DNA of 64,000 bases from Chrysophaeum taylorii (taxonomy: Eukaryota > Sar > Pelagophyceae > Pelagomonadales > Pelagomonadaceae): positions 1 to 64,000 of the forward strand of contig JAQMWT010000317.1 in assembly GCA_029834535.1 (NCBI GenBank). The letters run 5' to 3'. Position numbers and translations under genes: made by a program. The notes beneath the pieces were generated by a model. That model was given only the letters and a program-made list of their open reading frames with translations, was not told the origin of the DNA and did no database searches. Below are positions 52,429 to 60,860 of the stretch, piece by piece (position 1 is the first letter of the stretch; the number at the start of each line of letters is the position of its first letter).

Positions 52429-53376
52429 TTAAGGGCAGGGCTTGCGCTTCTGAACAAAGGCAGAACGCCGCCGCTCTGTCTTCGAAATGCTCGTTTCCGG
52501 CTCCGGGCCGACGACCGAGGCCAGGACCTCGCAATCCGCGAGGCGAGCAGTTTCATACACAGCGCCCTGAGCTTCGATTCCCACGGCATGCCCGAATCCC
52601 TTGCCGGACGGCTCGACCTACGCTTCGGCATTCCGCTTCTCGAGGGCCGCGACCAGCGGCCGCTCGATCTCCTCCTCCTTGGCCTTGATGCGGGTGACCT
52701 CGATCTTCATTTACTTCGCCATCTGCTTGACGGCAGCGTATTTATCTTTGGGTTGTCTGTCGCATGGCCCGAGGGCCCGATTTCTTCAGTCGGGTCCTCG
52801 TCCGTAGCCCGTCTTGCCGTCTCCTTTGACTGGGCCCTGGTCGCGTTGAGCTCGCCGATGGATTGCTGCGCCTTGGCGGTCGTACTGCCTCTCCCCTGCG
52901 GCAACTTGGCGCTCGTTCCTGACCCAGAGTCGCCCCTCCCGGCGTGCGGCATCCCCAACCTCAAATTCGTACTCTTGCTCAGCCTCGTGACGCCCCGCCT
53001 CGGCCTTAGCCAACTCCGTCTCGGCATCGAGAGCCTGGGCGTGGGCCTGGTTCCGCTCGCGCTCGGCTGCGGTAGCGCGCCATTCTTGCGCGGCATTGGC
53101 TGTCTTCAGCCTGTTGACGATCTTGTCCTTCTGTGCTAACTGCTTCCGAAGCAACGGCGAAGACGGGCTGGGCACATCGGTTGGACAACCGGGAGTCGCG
53201 CGCTGCTCCGCGCCTCTATGCGCGCCGAGGGGCCACTGTTCTCCTTTAGTGCGCGAACACCGGCAAGGCCAACATTGACCACCGCTCGAACGGTCGTAAT
53301 GTTGCGCACACCTTGTCGCCCCGCCGAGAATCCGTGTCTGAGGTCCTTGGTCAGCGCGTCCGAGATGATCGTGCGA

Positions 53377-53388
53377 GGATAGCTTGCA
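53377..53388. repeat. Target-site duplication (GGATAGCTTGCA)
   Basis: This 12-bp perfect repeat is matched at 53692-53703. Confidence 0.85.
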
Positions 53389-53691
53389 ACTAACTAACTA
53401 ACTGACTAACTAACTTCAGACCTCTCCCGAGCAGGGAGCCAGGCCGGACCGACAGGAGCCAGTCCGGAATCACGGGCCTGTAGACGAGGAGCGCCGAAAG
53501 GTAGGTCAGTCGGTCGGTCGGTCGGCGGAGAGTGACCATCAAGCTTGTCGCCATGATGCGACGAGGAGACCGCGATGTGACTGACAACCAAATCGTCGTC
53601 GTCCATAACCCCTTCCGTCTTCGCCCCCGGCCATCATACCCCGTCCCACTGTGAACGTTCCGGCTGCTGCCAACCGGCCCGCCCGGGAGGC
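53389..53691 (-). mobile_element. Short non-autonomous LINE-derived element, copy 3 (5' truncated)
   Basis: In minus orientation it runs from GCCTCCCGGGCGGGCC to a GTTA-rich tail (CTAACTAACT on plus at 53389). It is the same subfamily as 20188-20546, including the shared middle part, but lacks the first ~100 bp. It is flanked by 12-bp target duplications and lies inside the orphan gene. Confidence 0.85.
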
Positions 53692-53896
53692 GGATAGCTT
53701 GCACCTGACCACCTATACGAATCGCGGGCGGTAAGTCTCGCCGCCTACGAGAGGGAGAGCAAGCATAAAAGTCGATGATTCTGCCGTCGAGTTCCGCGAT
53801 GTTCATGATGCGCCCCAGGGCGTCGAACGGCTCTCCCGAACGTCGTCGTCGTTCGAGCGCTCTTGAAATAACGCAACAAACGCACTCTGGATCCAT

Positions 53897-54252
53897 CCAT
53901 CATGAACTTAGTTTATAGGTCTCTCGCGCCTGGAGGCTGGCTTTCAAGCGCTTTTTTTCCGGTCCGGGGGTCCCGCCGCGCACGTCGGGAGCGTCGTCGG
54001 TACGCTGGTCCCCGAGGTCCATAGAAAAAAAATCCCCATAGGCTCACCCGCCGCCATTTTGAGAGGTCGCGTGTGATGATGATCGATCTCGAAAAGGCCA
54101 CCTAGTCAGTCTGACTTGACTCTCTCCTTGTTGGATCCGCGGGAGGATATGGATACTCGTCGTTGGGAGGAGCCCGCGCGCTGCAGCTGCTGGTGGTGTT
54201 GTCCCGAGGCAAAAGAAAAGGACAAGTCGAGGGATATGTATTAGAACGCATC
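53897..54252. other. Spacer between transposon-rich core and right gene island
   Basis: No gene was recognised. This is the 3' flank of the LFG gene on minus. Confidence 0.4.
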
Positions 54253-55146
54253 TCAGAAGTGGTGGTGGTGGTTGTCGTCGTCTCCTCCTCCAGCCCCCGA
54301 GGCTGCCGCGGAAAGTCGGAGGAGGAAGAGGAAGAGATTGGCGATGTCGAGGTAGAGGGTGATGGCACCCAGGACGTAATCGCGGGTGTCGAGGTGGGTG
54401 TGGCGACGGTGAGTGCCCCCGACGATTTTCTCGGTGTCGTGCACGATGAAGAGGGAGAAGAGGACGGCGCCGAAGGCCGAGTAGGCGGTGGCCATCCAGG
54501 GGATACGCAGGACGGCGCCGAGGATGCCGGCGACGGTCAAGACGAGGAGCGACGCGAAGAGGACCGAGCCGAAGGGCGTGAGGTCCAAGTTTGGGTTTGG
54601 TTGGTAGGCGTAGACGGTCAAGCCGAGGGTCGCGGCGGCGGTTTGGGCGAGCGCTCGAACGATGGTCTGGAGCTTGAAGGCTGTGCACGCGACGCCGAGG
54701 ACGGCGGCCTCGGCGAACGAAAAGGCGGCGAAGATGGGGATCGAGATCGCGGGGTCGTGTCTGAGGCTGGGGGCCAAGAGTGCGAGGGGGGCGGCGACGC
54801 CGACCGCGGCGCAAACGCCGAGAAAAATCTGGCCCAACGGATCGAGGAGGAGGCTGGAGATCGCGCGGGGGTTCGCGGCGCAGGCGATGCACGCGATGGC
54901 CGTGAGGCCGAGGGATGTGCTCAGCAGACCGTATACTCTCCGGATGAATGTGACGCGCGAGGATCGGTCGAGGAGTTCGTCCAAGGGAAATATCTGGTCC
55001 TCCTCCTCCTCCTCCTCCGTCATGGTTGTTCTGCTTGGCGGCGGCGAGACGACGCGTCGCGGCGGTCCGGTGCGCTTCATGATGTGGGGCGTGTCGGCGG
55101 ACCGCAGCGGCGGCAGAGCCTGCGCGAAAGCCAGCAGCAGGAGCAT
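54253..55146 (-). CDS. Bax inhibitor-1/Lifeguard (TMBIM) family membrane protein
   Basis: The 297-residue protein has an acidic cytosolic N-terminus (TEEEEEEDQIFPLDELLD), then FIRRVYGLLSTSLGLT and about seven hydrophobic helices. It carries the family signatures PFGSVLFASLLVL, AYSAFGAVLFSLFIVHDTEK and DYVLGAITLYLDIANLF with the conserved C-terminal Asp residues. TMBIM proteins are ER or Golgi membrane Ca2+ leak channels/regulators that restrain cell death. The C-terminus has a DDDNHHHHF tail from a trinucleotide repeat. It starts at the first ATG; Met23 and Met42 are alternatives, and Met42 would give the usual N-terminus. It is divergent from the cyclase-like gene. Confidence 0.88.
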   Translation of the reverse strand: MLLLLAFAQALPPLRSADTPHIMKRTGPPRRVVSPPPSRTTMTEEEEEEDQIFPLDELLDRSSRVTFIRRVYGLLSTSLGLTAIACIACAANPRAISSLLLDPLGQIFLGVCAAVGVAAPLALLAPSLRHDPAISIPIFAAFSFAEAAVLGVACTAFKLQTIVRALAQTAAATLGLTVYAYQPNPNLDLTPFGSVLFASLLVLTVAGILGAVLRIPWMATAYSAFGAVLFSLFIVHDTEKIVGGTHRRHTHLDTRDYVLGAITLYLDIANLFLFLLRLSAAASGAGGGDDDNHHHHF

Positions 55147-55244
55147 CGCAACCAGACAGAAAAACGCGAAAAACCCTCCCCGTTGTTGTAGAAGTAAGTA
55201 AGTCCCTCCTAGCAGTACGTACTCTAAACCCTAAGCCGTTCTGG
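55147..55244. promoter_or_regulatory. 98-bp bidirectional promoter region
   Basis: This is the only sequence between the ATGs of the divergent LFG and cyclase-like genes, so both promoters or 5' UTRs must share it or overlap coding DNA. It contains AAGTAAGTAAG and TACGTACT; there is no TATA box. Confidence 0.5.
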
Positions 55245-58043
55245 ATGGTGGTAGCCAGCTCGGGGAAGCGGATCGACGACGAGGCCGCGCGGCTCGAGGC
55301 GCGGCGCGCCAAGCTGGACTCGATGGAGGCATCGCTGAGCGCGAAGAGCGCGGAGCTCGACGCGAAGATGAGTCGGTTCATGGCCCGCGTGCGCAAGGAG
55401 CGGCCGGCGCCGCCGGCGCCAGCTTCGCCGCCGTTGTCGGCGTCGGCGCGGTGGGCGCGGTGCGTGCGGGAGGTGGACGAGACGCTGTCGCCGCCCCCCA
55501 AGCCAGCGCCGGCGGCGAAATCGGACGCGCCGTTGCGGCGGCTGTGTGCCGAGGTTGCGTCGCGGCAAGCGACGCTCGGCGAGCGAGCGGAAGCGCTGGC
55601 GTCGGCCGAGGCCAAGCTCGGGGAGCGGCTCGGGGCCCTCGAGAAGGCCTGGGAAGAGGATCCGGGCCCCGAGGGTGCTCCCTTTTCGGTTGCCACCCTC
55701 GACGCAGCGCGGCGGCTGCTGAAAAATGCGCCCCTCCTCGGAGCGGATCGTCTTAAACGCGAAAAAAAATCGTCGTCGGCGGTCGAGCGGGCGTGGCTCG
55801 CGACCCTCGAGAGCGAGGTCTCCGCGTTGCCACGGCGCGAGCACCCCCCCTGGCACGTCGAGGAGGCCGACACGGCGGCGATCGCGCCCTTCGTTCCGAC
55901 CGTCGCGCTCCGGTGGGCCGCCGCGGCGGCGTCGGCGTCGTCTTCTTCGGGAAGCGTCGCGCGCGACGGCGCCGCGCTCGTGGTCGACGGGCCGGCGGCG
56001 GCCGCCTTCGAGGCCGTCGCGGCCGCCGGCGGCGAGGTGTGCTCGGTCGAAGAAAACGGGGCCATCTTGGCCGTATTCGCCGAGGACGAGGCGGCCACGG
56101 TCGCGGCCCTCGCTTGTCCCGACGAGTGCGGCGCGGCGGTCGCGGCGGGTCCGGTCGCGCTCGTGGACCTCGCGCTGGCCAACGACGAGCGGCGCCTCGT
56201 CGCGTGCGGCGAGGCCGTGCGGCTCGCGCTCGCGGTCGAGCGGTCGCGGGGCGCGGTCCTTCTGACGCGGGCCGCGGCGGCGCGCCTCGCCAAGCGCGGC
56301 TGGCCGAAGGCCGCCTTCGCCGACGCGGGAAATCTCGTGAGCGTGAGGGCTGCGCCCGGGCGTTCATCTTCTACTTTGGCGGCCACGACGAACGCCCGCG
56401 CCGAGCTGCTCGCGAGGATCAGCCGGCCCGCCCTCGTTCGCCGGGCCCCGGGCCTTCCCTTCGCCGCCCCCGCCGAAGTTTTGTCGCGCCGAGCGGGCGT
56501 CGCCCGCCGCGTCTTCCGACCGCCGCGCGAATTCGGCCGCGAGGAAGCGACCTTCGTTGTCGCGCGGTGCGAGGACGCGAGCCTCCGCGAGGACGACGCG
56601 GCGAGGGTCGCGACCGTCGTCAACGCCGCCGCCCGGGCCTTTGGCGGCGTCTGCTGCGACGCGCGCCTGGATTTTTTGGCGCGGCCGTTTCTCGTCCTCG
56701 GGTTTGCGTTTCTCGGGGCCGACGCCCCGAGACTCGGCGCCGCGGCCGCCGGGGCTATCGAGGTTTCGACGAAGCGAATCGGGGTCCTCGCGACGGCGGG
56801 GGTTGCCACCGGCGAGGCTACCCTCACCTTTGTGGGATCGGCGACGCGTCGCGAGCCCGCGATTAGGAGCCGCGCCCTCCGAGAAGCTTCCGCGAGGATG
56901 AGGAGGAGGGTACCGTCTTCGATTCTCGTGCTTCCGATGATTTCCTTTCCCGCGATTCCGCACGACCGCCTCCTCGTCGCAGCCTCGGAACCTTTTGGGA
57001 GACGCCTCGGCGCGGCCGAAGCCCTCTTGCGCGGCGGCGCCGGCGGGAGCGTCGGCTTCTCTCGCGACGACGTCGAGGCCGTCGTCGCCCACAACCTCGT
57101 CGCGAGAGAACGAAGGGCCGTCACGCGGGACGTCGCTGCCCTGGCGATCGCCGCGTACCGACTTTCCTTCTCCTCGAGGCCCCGCGATCCTCCCTTCGAC
57201 GGCGTCCTCTCGTCCGTCGACGGCTGGGACGCCCCCCCGCTCGACCGCGCTTCCTTCGCCGCGCTCGCCCCCGCCCTCGTCGGCAACAACCCAGACCCCG
57301 CTTCTCTAGACGCCCTCTGGATCCGCTCCAAGGGAGTTCCGGCCCGCGTCGCCGCCCTCGCGACCTCCTCGACGCCCGCGCCCCCCGATCTTCTTTTGGA
57401 CGTCGTAAACGACCTTCCCGAACCCCACCTCCTCCTTCTGAGGGCGGCTGCCGTCGGCGCCGGCGCCGGCGGCCTCGACACCCTCCGCGCCTCTGTTCGG
57501 GCGGTCTCCGCGCTCCGCGACGCGTTCGTCGACCTCGACGCCACCTTCGACGCGGCAGTTTCCGACCTCGATCGACGCGGCTTTCTCCTGATTTCGGGGG
57601 ACGACTACGTCCTCGCCGACCCCCTCCTCGCCGATGCCCTCTACGACGCGACACCCCCACCCAGACGCCGGGCCCTCCACGCCGCCCACGCCGCCGCCCT
57701 CCGCGCCGCCCTCGAAGCGGGCACCTCGGCCGACGACCTCGACGTCCTCCGCCTCGCCCACCACGCGACCCGCGCCCCCGACCCCGACTCGGCCTTCGCC
57801 GCCGTCGCCGAGATCATCGCCCGCGGCGACCAGGCCTTCCTCGTCCTCGCCGCCGCGCGCCGGGCGCCGGCCCTCGGCCTCCCCGAGGCCGACCCCGACC
57901 CCGTCCGCGCCGCGACCGTCCTCGCCGCGCTCCCCGACGCCCGCGCGGCTCTCGACGCCCTCCGTGTCGCGAGGGTCGCCTCCCTCGTCCTCAAAGCCGC
58001 CCGCCGCTTTCACCGACGACGACGACGACGACGATCATCATGA
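55245..58043 (+). CDS. Degenerate class III cyclase / AAA-like protein (soluble adenylyl cyclase, ADCY10-like)
   Basis: The 932-residue, intron-free protein begins with coiled coil (~1-60, ~105-140). Residues ~210-345 have the layout of a cyclase homology domain (GGEVCSVEENGAILAVF, then a strand-helix-strand, then ACGEAVRLALAVERSRGAVL). Residues ~437-560 hold a second one (VVNAAARAFGG, RIGVLATAGVATGEATLTFV, GSATRREP). This double domain followed by an AAA/STAND-like helical region (LDALWIRSKGVPARVAAL at ~686; winged-helix-like DRRGFLLISGDDYVLADPLL at ~778) is the ADCY10 plan. The metal-binding Asp positions are not evident, nor is an intact P-loop, so catalysis is doubtful. It is strongly Ala/Arg-rich. 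The C-terminus is a run of Arg from a CGA repeat. Confidence 0.55.
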   Translation: MVVASSGKRIDDEAARLEARRAKLDSMEASLSAKSAELDAKMSRFMARVRKERPAPPAPASPPLSASARWARCVREVDETLSPPPKPAPAAKSDAPLRRLCAEVASRQATLGERAEALASAEAKLGERLGALEKAWEEDPGPEGAPFSVATLDAARRLLKNAPLLGADRLKREKKSSSAVERAWLATLESEVSALPRREHPPWHVEEADTAAIAPFVPTVALRWAAAAASASSSSGSVARDGAALVVDGPAAAAFEAVAAAGGEVCSVEENGAILAVFAEDEAATVAALACPDECGAAVAAGPVALVDLALANDERRLVACGEAVRLALAVERSRGAVLLTRAAAARLAKRGWPKAAFADAGNLVSVRAAPGRSSSTLAATTNARAELLARISRPALVRRAPGLPFAAPAEVLSRRAGVARRVFRPPREFGREEATFVVARCEDASLREDDAARVATVVNAAARAFGGVCCDARLDFLARPFLVLGFAFLGADAPRLGAAAAGAIEVSTKRIGVLATAGVATGEATLTFVGSATRREPAIRSRALREASARMRRRVPSSILVLPMISFPAIPHDRLLVAASEPFGRRLGAAEALLRGGAGGSVGFSRDDVEAVVAHNLVARERRAVTRDVAALAIAAYRLSFSSRPRDPPFDGVLSSVDGWDAPPLDRASFAALAPALVGNNPDPASLDALWIRSKGVPARVAALATSSTPAPPDLLLDVVNDLPEPHLLLLRAAAVGAGAGGLDTLRASVRAVSALRDAFVDLDATFDAAVSDLDRRGFLLISGDDYVLADPLLADALYDATPPPRRRALHAAHAAALRAALEAGTSADDLDVLRLAHHATRAPDPDSAFAAVAEIIARGDQAFLVLAAARRAPALGLPEADPDPVRAATVLAALPDARAALDALRVARVASLVLKAARRFHRRRRRRRSS

Positions 58044-58091
58044 TATACGACGACTATGCTGCTGTTCTTCTTCTTCTTCTTCTTCTTCTTC
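58044..58091. other. 48-bp convergent intergenic gap with TTC repeat
   Basis: TTCTTCTTCTTC lies between the stop codons of the cyclase-like gene and the OTU gene; 3' UTRs must overlap. Confidence 0.6.
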
Positions 58092-58760
58092 TTAAACCAA
58101 CAACAATACGGCCGACGACAACCGATGGTCTTCGTAGGAGAGGAGGCTGTTGTAGTGGACCTCGGCCCAGAACGACAACCATACCGTCGGGACTCCCTCT
58201 TCTTGGGGGGGAACCACGTGGACGAACGCCCGGGTCTCGTAGCTAGTCACCAGACAAACGCGAACCCCGAAGTGGTCCGCCGCAGCCTGGAGCGTCACGT
58301 GGTCCCCCCACTCCTCGGGACGCCGCATCCGCTCCACAAACCTCTCGAATCCATCGTCCACAAACGGCCCGTACTTGTCGGCGTGTTCTTCCAAATACGT
58401 CGCGATCCGCGATCGGACCGTCCCGTGAAGTTCTTCGTCGCCGTACAACTGGTGCGCGAGCGCTCGAAACTGGCACGCCCCATCCCCGCGCACCTCGAAT
58501 TCGCGCAAATTCAGCTCCTCGAGCCGACGCCGAAGCCGCGTCCGGTGGTCCTCGACGACTTTCGCTTCGGGCGGCGGCGCCTCAAACGTCCGCGGACTCA
58601 CCCGCTCCGGCAACCCGTGGTCGCTCGACAGCCGCCGCTCCAACGCATTCGTCGGCGCGATCTCCCCACCCCTCAACCCCACCGGGCTCTCGTTTTCACT
58701 CTTCTTCGTCGTCCTCGTCGTCGTCGTCGTCGTCGTGGTCCACGACATCGACGTGTACAT
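58092..58760 (-). CDS. OTU-domain cysteine protease (probable deubiquitinase)
   Basis: The 222-residue protein has a low-complexity N-terminus (Thr run from a CGA/TCG repeat) and then an OTU domain from ~75 on. The catalytic triad is visible: Asp93 and Cys96 in RGDGACQFRA and His202 in WAEVHYNSL. LYGDEELHGTVRSRIATYLE and RPEEWGDHVTLQAAADHFGV are typical of OTUD/Otubain-like enzymes. It should hydrolyse ubiquitin isopeptide bonds; linkage preference cannot be told. It starts at an ATG just inside the repeat; Met5 is an alternative. It is convergent with the cyclase-like gene. Confidence 0.88.
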   Translation of the reverse strand: MYTSMSWTTTTTTTTRTTKKSENESPVGLRGGEIAPTNALERRLSSDHGLPERVSPRTFEAPPPEAKVVEDHRTRLRRRLEELNLREFEVRGDGACQFRALAHQLYGDEELHGTVRSRIATYLEEHADKYGPFVDDGFERFVERMRRPEEWGDHVTLQAAADHFGVRVCLVTSYETRAFVHVVPPQEEGVPTVWLSFWAEVHYNSLLSYEDHRLSSAVLLLV

Positions 58761-59070
58761 TATTACGCACGATAATCCTTACCACACACATCATACATAT
58801 ACTTGTTTTGATCCTTACCCTTTCGTCGTCGTCGTCCTTGGTCGAAGTGGAAGTGGAAGTGGAATTGGAATTGGCATGGACGGACGGAGTCCACACATCA
58901 CTCTTGGACACACACACACACACACACATACACATACTCCGCCGCCGACCTAGATGAACGAACGTACACCTGCCTTCCGTGCGCCGCCGCCGCCCCTAAG
59001 ACTGGAATTTTTTTAGCACTTGTTGCGCAGACATTTTATTATTATTTAGTACATCTATCTCCGTACTTTT
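58761..59070. other. Intergenic, low-complexity
   Basis: Runs of TCG (58822-58835), GGAAGT/GGAATT (58845-58875) and CA (58912-58928). No gene was seen. It is the 5' flank of OTU and the 3' flank of mS33. Confidence 0.5.
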
Positions 59071-59382
59071 TCACTTCTTCTTGGCGCGCTTCCCTTGGCC
59101 CTTCTTGGGCGGGCCCTTCCCGCGACGCCTCAACGTCTCGAGCTTCTCCACGCGGCGCTCCTGCTTGTCGCTCAACCATCCTTGAATGACCTCACGACCG
59201 ATTTTGTGGACGTCGCCCCCACTGACGTCAAAGTAGTAATCGGCGAACAATGGACCTTTCAACCGCTTGCGGAACAGTTTGTTCCCCGTCCGGACGCGCG
59301 ACGGGGGGAGCGTCCCGAAGATCGCGCGCCCGAGCTCGTCGAGCCGCGCACTCGATGCGAAGCGTACAATACGAAGAAGCAT
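59071..59382 (-). CDS. MRPS33: Mitochondrial ribosomal small-subunit protein mS33
   Basis: The 103-residue protein begins MLLRIVRFASSARLDELGRA. Family segments follow: RAIFGTLPPSRVRTGNKLFR, KRLKGPLFADYYF and the C-terminal basic tail ERRVEKLETLRRRGKGPPKK. This matches MRPS33/mS33 of the mitochondrial small ribosomal subunit in length and pattern. The frame extends four codons upstream from a GTG (GTGAGTATAATA), so the ATG at 59382-59380 is the probable start. It is divergent from USP39 with a 95-bp spacer. Confidence 0.85.
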   Translation of the reverse strand: MLLRIVRFASSARLDELGRAIFGTLPPSRVRTGNKLFRKRLKGPLFADYYFDVSGGDVHKIGREVIQGWLSDKQERRVEKLETLRRRGKGPPKKGQGKRAKKK

Positions 59383-59477
59383 TATTATACTCACTTATTA
59401 CCCTCTCATATTCTGCGATCTTTCCGCCACGCTTATTAAAAAGGAGGTAGGTAGGTAGTCCCCAAACCCTCAAAGCG
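59383..59477. promoter_or_regulatory. 95-bp bidirectional promoter region (mS33 / USP39)
   Basis: This spacer separates two divergent ATGs. It contains a GGTAGGTAGGTAG run and CCCAAACCCTCAAAG just before the USP39 ATG. No TATA box was seen. Confidence 0.5.
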
Positions 59478-60860
59478 ATGATGGATCGGAAGAGGGCGCG
59501 ACGCGAGTGCCCGTACTTGGACACGATAAATCGACATTTGCTCGATTTTGACTTTGAAAAAGTGTGCTCACAATCGCTGTCATCCCAAAATGTGTACTGT
59601 TGCCTCGTTTGCGGGAAATTTTACCAGGGGCGAGGGAAACACACATTCGCTTACACGCATTCGACCATGACGGGGCATCACATGTTTATAAACCTCGAGA
59701 CATGCCAGATGTACTGTCTCCCCGAAAACTACGAGGTGATCGATTCATCGCTCGACGACATTTCGCGGTGCTTGAGACCAGAGTTTTCCCAAGCTCAGAT
59801 CGCGAGCCTCGATTTGAACGCGACGCTGGCTCGCGACGTTCACGGCGTCGCGTACCTGCCAGGGTTTTGCGGGCTCAACAATCTGAAGCACACCGACTAC
59901 ATAAACGTCGTGGTCCAGGCTCTGGCGCACGTCCAGCCGCTGCGGGACATGTTTTTGGCAGAGAACGACGACGTCGAATCTGCCGCGAAGAGACGTCCGC
60001 TCGTCCGCAAGTTCCGAGATCTCCTGCGAAAGATGTGGAGCAAAGACAACTTCAAGTCTGTCATATCGCCCCACGACTTTGTGCAGGAGGTGACCGCCCA
60101 ATCGTCAAACTTCAAGATCGCCAAGCAGGGCGACGCGGTGGACTTCTTTCGGTGGCTCCTCGCCGAGCTCGAGCGACAGCTCGGCGGTATCGAGGAGAGC
60201 TTCCGCGGCGAAATCCTGGTCGAGACGCTCCAGCGCCGCACCCACTTGACGAAGAGCGACGTCGAGTGGACGAGAACCGAGACCAACACCAAGTTCGCGT
60301 ACTTGACGCTCGATATTCCGCCGACGCCCCTATTCAAAGATTCGCGCGGCGGAAACATCGTGCCGCAAATTCCGCTCTTTGACGTCCTCGCGAAATATAA
60401 CGGCGTGAAACTCACGGATTCGGTCAAAGCGGGTGTCCAATCGCGGAAGAGGTACGTCATCAAAAAACTCCCGAGATTTTTGATTTTCCACTTTGGCCGC
60501 TTTTTGAAGAACAACTTCTCCTCCGAAAAGAACCCGACCATCGTTAACTTTCCCGTCAAGAACCTCGAACTCAAAGACCAATTCGCTTTTTCTTCTGCTG
60601 ATTATTATTCCCAAGACCACCCGACCAAGTACGACCTTCTCGCAAACATCTGCCACGACCTTCCCGCGGGACTCGGCAAGGACGCGCAACAAGACCCTCT
60701 CCAGTTCGGGACCTACAGGGTCCACGTCCGCCAAGTTTCCTCGGACCAGTGGTACGAAATACAAGACCTCCACGTCGCAGAAACCATGCCCCAGTTGATC
60801 GGCCTCTCCGAATCCCTCCTGGCCATCTATGTCCGACGCGACGCGACTCTCTCTTCTTAA
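59478..60860 (+). CDS. USP39: U4/U6.U5 tri-snRNP protein USP39 (Sad1), inactive ubiquitin-protease fold
   Basis: The 460-residue protein starts CPYLDTINRHLLDFDFEKVC, as in USP39/Sad1. A ZnF-UBP domain follows (CCLVCGKFYQGRGKHTFAY, HHMFINLETCQMYCLPENYE). The USP-fold domain begins GFCGLNNLKHTDYINVVVQA; the catalytic Cys of active USPs (GLxNxGNTCYxN) is replaced by Asp, the known inactivation in this family. The end (YEIQDLHVAETMPQLIGLSE) matches USP39. It acts in the nucleus in assembly and stability of the tri-snRNP, so it is required for splicing even in this intron-poor genome. The length fits closely. No intron is needed. Confidence 0.93.
   Translation: MMDRKRARRECPYLDTINRHLLDFDFEKVCSQSLSSQNVYCCLVCGKFYQGRGKHTFAYTHSTMTGHHMFINLETCQMYCLPENYEVIDSSLDDISRCLRPEFSQAQIASLDLNATLARDVHGVAYLPGFCGLNNLKHTDYINVVVQALAHVQPLRDMFLAENDDVESAAKRRPLVRKFRDLLRKMWSKDNFKSVISPHDFVQEVTAQSSNFKIAKQGDAVDFFRWLLAELERQLGGIEESFRGEILVETLQRRTHLTKSDVEWTRTETNTKFAYLTLDIPPTPLFKDSRGGNIVPQIPLFDVLAKYNGVKLTDSVKAGVQSRKRYVIKKLPRFLIFHFGRFLKNNFSSEKNPTIVNFPVKNLELKDQFAFSSADYYSQDHPTKYDLLANICHDLPAGLGKDAQQDPLQFGTYRVHVRQVSSDQWYEIQDLHVAETMPQLIGLSESLLAIYVRRDATLSS

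Larger units (their letters stand above)
52438..53896 (-). pseudogene. Orphan coiled-coil family, copy 2, N-terminal half
   Basis: It starts at an ATG (53896) with MDPECVCCVISRALERRRRS and DALGRIMNIAELDGRIIDFY. It is interrupted by a short retroelement at 53389-53691. It continues with SDALTKDLRHGFSAGRQGVR and VGLAGVRALKENSGPSARIE (~53.37-53.24 kb), then a coiled coil (LRKQLAQKDKIVNRLKTANA onward) to the LINE at 52428. The order and motifs match copy 1 (33.7-32.5 kb). Frame changes and two insertions make it a pseudogene. Confidence 0.55.

Noticed and set aside
54044-57544. 1166-codon minus-strand ORF
   Set aside because: It spans two real genes on both strands (LFG and the cyclase-like gene). 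It is Ser/Arg/Ala-rich shadow from GC-biased third positions.
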